Assembly (NCBI GenBank): GCA_037135095.1
Contig: JBAXKZ010000005.1
Location: forward strand, 6,655 to 70,654
Direction: 5' to 3'
Length of the DNA: 64,000 bases
Source: CAIMZW01 sp037135095
Lineage (GTDB): Bacteria; Actinomycetota; Actinomycetes; Nanopelagicales; Nanopelagicaceae
Shown here: piece by piece, positions 60,800 through 64,000 of the stretch
Position numbering within the stretch: position 1 is the first letter of the stretch
Layout: each line of letters begins with the position of its first letter
The notes under the pieces: generated by a model
The model's input: the letters and a program-made list of their open reading frames with translations, nothing else
Told to the model about the DNA's origin: nothing
Databases searched by the model: none
Program-made: the position numbers and the translations under genes

Positions 60800-62311
60800 A
60801 TGTTGCAAAACGTAGCCAAGGATCCTAGACATTCACGGCCCAATTCCGAGCCATCGTCAATTTCCGGTGCAACTGCCCTTTCCGAACTGCCCAGCCCTGC
60901 TCAGACATCGGAGAAATTTGTCCTCTCCCTTTTGAATCGAAGGGCAGGAATCGAGGTCTTAAATCACCTTGTTGCCATCGACCCAGCAGATTTAAATCGG
61001 ACTGGGCGCGTCGATTACCTGAGCGCGCTAGAGAAGCAGAGCGCCTGGCTCAACGAGCTTTTGCAGCGAGCGATCGTTGCGGTTGCAGGCGATGAGCCCA
61101 CTAAAGCAGAAAATCTTTGGACCGGCGTTGACGAAGCCGAACGCGAGGAAGTTGCAGCGGCTCTTCGCCTCTCTGGAAATACGGCACAATCACGAATCGA
61201 TGTCGCACGAACCTTGGTTAATAGTCTTCCCAACACCTGTTCGGCGCTGGCCTCTGGTGAAATCTCAAGCGCGCACGCCACTGTCATCGCTCGCGAAAGC
61301 GCCACCGCCATCGACAAGGGAATCAATCCAATTTTGATTGAGCAGATCGAGCTCGAAGCGTTAGCTCATTCCGAATTTCACACACCAGCCCAAGTTGCCA
61401 ACAAAGTTAGGACCTTACTTGCTCAGGTCGCGCCTGCCGCATTCGAGGAGGCGGTCGAATATGCCCGCGATTGTCGTCGAGTCAATCTCTACCCCGAGGC
61501 AGATGGAATGGCAACTTTAGTTGCTTTGCTGCCGGCCCCTGATGCGCAAACCATTATGTTGGCCATTGATAAATTGGCGCGAAGGTTTCAAGAAGCCGAT
61601 CGATCAACAATCGGAAGGTTCGAGAACGGTTCGCATTCTTCTCGTGGCGCAACAGCTGCTCAATCCGTTGAGGTCCCATCAGTATCTGGTGCTGATGCTG
61701 GTGCTGGTGCTGAACCAGAGATCGATCACCCGGCCGCAATGAAAACAATCGATGCCTACCGTGCTGATGCCCTAACTCTCTTTGCCACCAACTACCTGGC
61801 CACCAGCGAAGACGATTCATTAAATCATCGGCGCCCAGTCACTCTTAACCTCACAATGGATCTGCCAACCGCACTTGGCTTGGCAGAAAACCCGGGTCAG
61901 CTCGCAGGATTCGGGCCAATCCCTGCCTCGGTCGCGCGAGAACTTGCCGCCGATGCAAAGTGGCGCCGTTTTATTACCGAACCAGTAACTGGTGCGCTGC
62001 TTGATTACGGTCGGCTCATCTACGAACCACCACAACCGTTAGTTGATTTTCTCCTTGCTCGCGATCGCACCTGTCGCTTCCCGGGTTGTCGCCAACCCGG
62101 ACGGCTGGCCGACATTGATCATGCCGATCCATGGGAAGCGGGCGGAAGTACCAATCTTGAAAATCTCGGATTACTTTGTCGACGGCATCATCGACTTAAG
62201 ACTCACGGTGGCTGGAAGTTGGAAAGCTTCGCTGATGGCTCCTGCGAATGGCTCTCTCCCGTTGGCAAGAAATACCAAGTACCGGCTCGGCCGATTTCAG
62301 AAACCGTTTAG
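60800..62311 (+). CDS. DUF222 protein with a C-terminal HNH endonuclease domain
   Basis: 503 residues. The DUF222 helical region covers about 30-250. A low-complexity insert (about 270-300, with ADAGAGAEPE) precedes the rest. The HNH domain is at about 425-475: TCRFPGCRQPG, DIDHADPWEAGG and NLGLLCRRHHRLKTHG with Cys pairs and the His of the nuclease. Relatives are numerous in Actinobacteria (13E12-like repeat family) and may be mobile; function is unproven. GAGG lies 8 nt before the ATG. Confidence 0.88.
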   Translation: MLQNVAKDPRHSRPNSEPSSISGATALSELPSPAQTSEKFVLSLLNRRAGIEVLNHLVAIDPADLNRTGRVDYLSALEKQSAWLNELLQRAIVAVAGDEPTKAENLWTGVDEAEREEVAAALRLSGNTAQSRIDVARTLVNSLPNTCSALASGEISSAHATVIARESATAIDKGINPILIEQIELEALAHSEFHTPAQVANKVRTLLAQVAPAAFEEAVEYARDCRRVNLYPEADGMATLVALLPAPDAQTIMLAIDKLARRFQEADRSTIGRFENGSHSSRGATAAQSVEVPSVSGADAGAGAEPEIDHPAAMKTIDAYRADALTLFATNYLATSEDDSLNHRRPVTLNLTMDLPTALGLAENPGQLAGFGPIPASVARELAADAKWRRFITEPVTGALLDYGRLIYEPPQPLVDFLLARDRTCRFPGCRQPGRLADIDHADPWEAGGSTNLENLGLLCRRHHRLKTHGGWKLESFADGSCEWLSPVGKKYQVPARPISETV

Positions 62312-62352
62312 GGTTTGGACTCGGCCACTCTTCGAAACCGTTTAAGGTTTGG
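62285..62352 (+). repeat. 34-bp imperfect tandem duplication over the DUF222-HNH stop codon
   Basis: Unit 1 is 62285-62318 and unit 2 is 62319-62352, with 27 of 34 bases equal. Both copies contain GAAACCGTTTA and GGTTTGG; the first contains the TAG stop of the HNH gene, and the second a TAA in another frame. It ends 2 nt before the next ATG, so the second copy supplies the AAGG ribosome binding site. Confidence 0.7.
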
Positions 62353-62354
62353 GT

Positions 62355-62651
62355 ATGGAGAGTTTGGCTTTAGTGGTCGGAATTATTTTTCTAGTTGCCT
62401 TAACCGCCGGTCCATTTGCCCTCGGGATTTCCTTTATCCCTGTTGGAAAATACTTCCCTAAACTCGCCAAGCGAATCCTGGTCTCCCTATTTAGCGTTGC
62501 CGCCAGCATGAGTGGAGCTCTCTTGATCGTCTCTAAAGTGGCCATGCCCGCGCGAATTCTTGGGCTAGTTGGATTGAGCTGCGCCAGCTTGGCGATCTCC
62601 AGAACCTTTCGCCCGGCAAAACCTGAAGAAACATCCCCGAGCGAGCAATAA
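62355..62651 (+). CDS. Small membrane protein, unknown
   Basis: 98 residues from the ATG at 62355 (a TTG at 62349 would add 2). Three hydrophobic segments (about 3-25, 41-58 and 62-82) and a polar C-terminus ending in ETSPSEQ. Not recognised. AAGG lies 7 nt upstream of the ATG. It follows the HNH gene closely, so they may be co-transcribed. Confidence 0.55.
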   Translation: MESLALVVGIIFLVALTAGPFALGISFIPVGKYFPKLAKRILVSLFSVAASMSGALLIVSKVAMPARILGLVGLSCASLAISRTFRPAKPEETSPSEQ

Positions 62652-62662
62652 GAATTTCTAAT

Positions 62663-62730
62663 GGCGCGGCCAATACCCACGCACTGACTTCTCGTCGGCG
62701 CGGCCAATTCCTAAGCACTGCCTTCTTACC
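62663..62730. repeat. Second 34-bp imperfect tandem duplication
   Basis: Unit 1 is 62663-62696 and unit 2 is 62697-62730. Both begin GGCGCGGCCAAT and share GCACTG and CTTCT. The unit length equals the duplication at 62285-62352, although the sequences are not clearly related. The stretch is non-coding, between the small membrane protein and the terminator. Confidence 0.6.
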
Positions 62731-62766
62731 AAAAAAAAAGAACCGCCCCATCGGAGGCGGTTCTTT
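62731..62766 (-). terminator. Intrinsic terminator of the yceI gene
   Basis: AAAGAACCGCC (62737-62747) pairs with GGCGGTTCTTT (62756-62766). On the minus strand the stem is followed by a run of nine T (A run at 62731-62739). It stands 20 nt after the YceI stop codon. It can also slow plus-strand transcripts. Confidence 0.85.
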
Positions 62767-62785
62767 CGGTAAGAGTTTCTAACTA

Positions 62786-63346
62786 TTAGGCAACTTCGGC
62801 ATTGCGGATCGCTGAGATGTCGAACTCGAGGCTGATCTTCTCGCCGAGCATAACTCCGCCAGTCTCTAGAGCAGCATTGAAGTTGACACCGAAGTCAGTG
62901 CGATCGATTGAAGATGAACCTTCGAAACCGATTCGGTTATTGCCGTAAGGGTCAACTGCATCGCCGGTGAAATCAAGATCGATGGTTATTGATTTTGAGA
63001 TTCCCTTGATCGTCAGATCGCCGGTTACCTTGTAGGTGTTTCCACCAGCTGATGCAAAAGCAGTTGAGACGAAAGTGATCGTTGGGAATTCTTCCATTGC
63101 GAAGAAGTCATTGCTTCGTAGGTGAGCATCACGATCGTTGTTGCCAGTGTCAATGCTGGTCGATTGAATGGTCAATTCGAGCTTGGAATTTGAAGGGGTT
63201 TCGATATCTAGAAAACCGGTTCCAGCGAAATCCTTGAATGAGCCGCGGACCTTGGCAACCATCACGTGGCGAATGCCAAAGTTGATGCTGCTGTGGGCGG
63301 CGTCTACGGTGTAGTGGCCGGTTAAAGATGCTGTTGCTGTTGTCAT
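62786..63346 (-). CDS. YceI family lipid/isoprenoid-binding protein
   Basis: 186 residues from the ATG at 63346, fixed by AAGGAG 8 nt upstream. YceI beta-barrel: LTGHYTVDAAHSSINFGIRH at the start, VRGSFKDFAGTGFLDI, RDAHLRSNDFF and RTDFGVNFNAALETGGVMLGEKISLEFDI in order. No signal peptide, so it is cytosolic. Relatives bind polyisoprenoids such as quinone-like molecules. Two operator-like palindromes flank its -10 box, shared with the pirin gene. Confidence 0.93.
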   Translation of the reverse strand: MTTATASLTGHYTVDAAHSSINFGIRHVMVAKVRGSFKDFAGTGFLDIETPSNSKLELTIQSTSIDTGNNDRDAHLRSNDFFAMEEFPTITFVSTAFASAGGNTYKVTGDLTIKGISKSITIDLDFTGDAVDPYGNNRIGFEGSSSIDRTDFGVNFNAALETGGVMLGEKISLEFDISAIRNAEVA

Positions 63347-63391
63347 CTGTCTTACTCCTTGGTTAGTTGTCTGACCGCAAAAAGTCATTTA

Positions 63392-63405
63392 GTTGAATTC
63401 TCAAC
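63392..63405. promoter_or_regulatory. Imperfect palindromic operator at the yceI transcription start
   Basis: GTTGAATTCTCAAC is a palindrome with one mismatched pair. It lies 6 nt downstream of the minus-strand -10 box TATAGT (63417-63412), the same side as in the pirin promoter. Confidence 0.5.
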
Positions 63406-63422
63406 CACTTTACTATAACAAT

Positions 63423-63436
63423 GTTGAAAGTTCAAC
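63423..63436. promoter_or_regulatory. Palindromic operator upstream of yceI
   Basis: GTTGAAAGTTCAAC lies 5 nt upstream of the TATAGT -10 box. Read on the minus strand the 16-mer TAGTTGAACTTTCAAC (63438-63423) is identical to the pirin operator core (60572-60587 on the plus strand). The two sites flank the -10, which would let a dimer or tetramer block it firmly. Confidence 0.7.
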
Positions 63437-63514
63437 TATTCCCAAATCCAGCCATATCTAGTGAATCCCGCATGAACAACTGCTGTGACAACAGAAGAAT
63501 CCGCAAGTTGATTG

Positions 63515-63660
63515 CAAATGCAGGTGGTTGCCTATGCAGGCTCGCCCCATCGCGGATCAAGCAGCGTGAAATCACAAATGCAGGTGGTTGCCTATGCAGG
63601 CTCGCCCCATCGCGGATCAAGCAGCGTGAAATCACAAATGCAGGTGGTTGCCTATGCAGG
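63515..63660. repeat. 60-bp exact tandem repeat, about 2.4 copies
   Basis: A 60-bp unit is repeated without change; blocks 63541-63600 and 63601-63660 are identical, and a partial copy precedes them. Each unit holds the small hairpin GCCT-ATGC-AGGC. Because 60 is a multiple of 3 and no stop occurs, both strands show open frames through it, which I regard as accidental. It lies upstream of the yceI promoter, in otherwise gene-free DNA. Confidence 0.9.
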
Positions 63661-63688
63661 TATAAGTTTTCGCGAGTGTCGGTTCTGG

Positions 63689-63826
63689 CTAGCGAAGATG
63701 CAAGTGTTTAAGCCCATTTGGAGCAACGGCAATACTTAAAATTCTAAAGAGGCGACTGCGTTGGCCCTTAGGTTTTGGATAGCCAAGAATTGGCTCTGCA
63801 TGTGTGTAGACGATATTTTCGTTCAT
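63689..63826 (-). CDS. Candidate small protein of 45 residues
   Basis: Not recognised. It starts with MNENIVYTHAEPILGYPK, is basic in the second half (KGQRSRLFR) and ends KHLHLR. GAGGG lies 8 nt before the ATG, a good ribosome binding site, which is the main reason to list it. It ends 29 nt before the 60-bp repeats. It could be real or the remnant of a longer gene. Confidence 0.3.
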   Translation of the reverse strand: MNENIVYTHAEPILGYPKPKGQRSRLFRILSIAVAPNGLKHLHLR

Positions 63827-64000
63827 TTTTATTCCCTCTGGCACATTCGGTGCACCAACTAAAGGGTTCTCTTTTGCTTCGCGAAAGACAAATCAAAAAC
63901 GCCAAAAATACAGGTGTCAGCACTCTTAGACGAATCTCACATCATGAAAGTTTGGCGCCTTAGCGCTCAACTCCCTTGAACTATTTCGAAAAACTGCGTG
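63827..64000. other. Window end without a supported gene
   Basis: The open frames here are short and lack ribosome binding sites or recognisable motifs. The 260 bp from 63740 have lower GC than the neighbourhood. The next gene probably starts beyond the window. Confidence 0.4.

Noticed and set aside
63515..63660. CRISPR array
   Set aside because: The whole 60-bp unit is identical; there are no differing spacers, and no cas genes are near.
63421..63711. 96-residue plus-strand frame (and a 67-residue minus-strand frame) through the 60-bp repeats
   Set aside because: Openness on both strands follows from the repeat length being divisible by 3. The ATG sits inside the operator, and there is no ribosome binding site.
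60800..64000. Prophage or integrated island
   Set aside because: No integrase, transposase, attachment-site duplication or phage structural gene was seen. DUF222-HNH genes occur commonly as single genes.

Overview
The window is chromosomal DNA of an actinobacterium with a compact genome and a base composition near half GC. The best fit I can offer is a streamlined freshwater lineage of the Nanopelagicales (acI) type. This rests on gene order and style and was not tested by a marker search. Supporting signs are the run prfA-prmC-Sua5/YciO-glyA-GlcNAc-1-P transferase-atpI-atpBEFHAGDC, the block clpS-DUF2017-murI-rph-rdgB, the families DUF3039, DUF4032, DUF2017 and DUF222-HNH, a split PntA, very short intergenic gaps, and many starts with a TANNNT box 6-7 nt before the start codon (leaderless transcripts). 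Four convergent gene pairs share a CTAA or CTAG tetranucleotide as both stop codons.

Layout. 1-12.3 kb: end of glgB, an MFS transporter with a thioredoxin/TPR protein, a DUF4032 kinase-like protein, an AI-2E-type membrane protein, a hydrolase/aldehyde dehydrogenase divergent pair, an ABC exporter with a secreted protein, a cobalamin adenosyltransferase and murA. 12.3-27 kb: the complete F-type ATP synthase operon, with a very short epsilon subunit, preceded on the same strand by wall-lipid, one-carbon and translation-termination genes, rpmE and rho. 27.2-33.6 kb: argS-lysA-hom-thrC-thrB (arginyl-tRNA, lysine and threonine). 33.6-38.2 kb: a sugar ABC importer convergent with xylA, probably a xylose locus, with a striking palindromic and double-stem leader. 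38.2-45.4 kb: tRNA-Leu with a gene 2 nt behind it, small secreted proteins, metY, a secreted esterase, and the divergent glpD/glpK pair. 45.4-49.1 kb: a coiled-coil protein coupled to an acyltransferase/SGNH protein, and a membrane protein with a histone H1-like tail. 49.2-54.4 kb: nucleotide sanitation, RNase PH, glutamate racemase, ClpS and a GH18 protein. 54.4-58.3 kb: argF and the proton-translocating transhydrogenase. 58.3-64 kb: an Old Yellow Enzyme-type reductase, pirin, a DUF222-HNH protein and YceI, with tandem repeats and a shared palindromic operator.

How it works together. ATP synthase and transhydrogenase both use the proton gradient. XylA with its importer, GlpK/GlpD and GlgB feed central carbon metabolism. 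The pirin and yceI genes carry the same 16-nt operator sequence close to their -10 boxes, so a common repressor is likely; it is not encoded in the window. No mobile element, CRISPR array or rRNA was seen.
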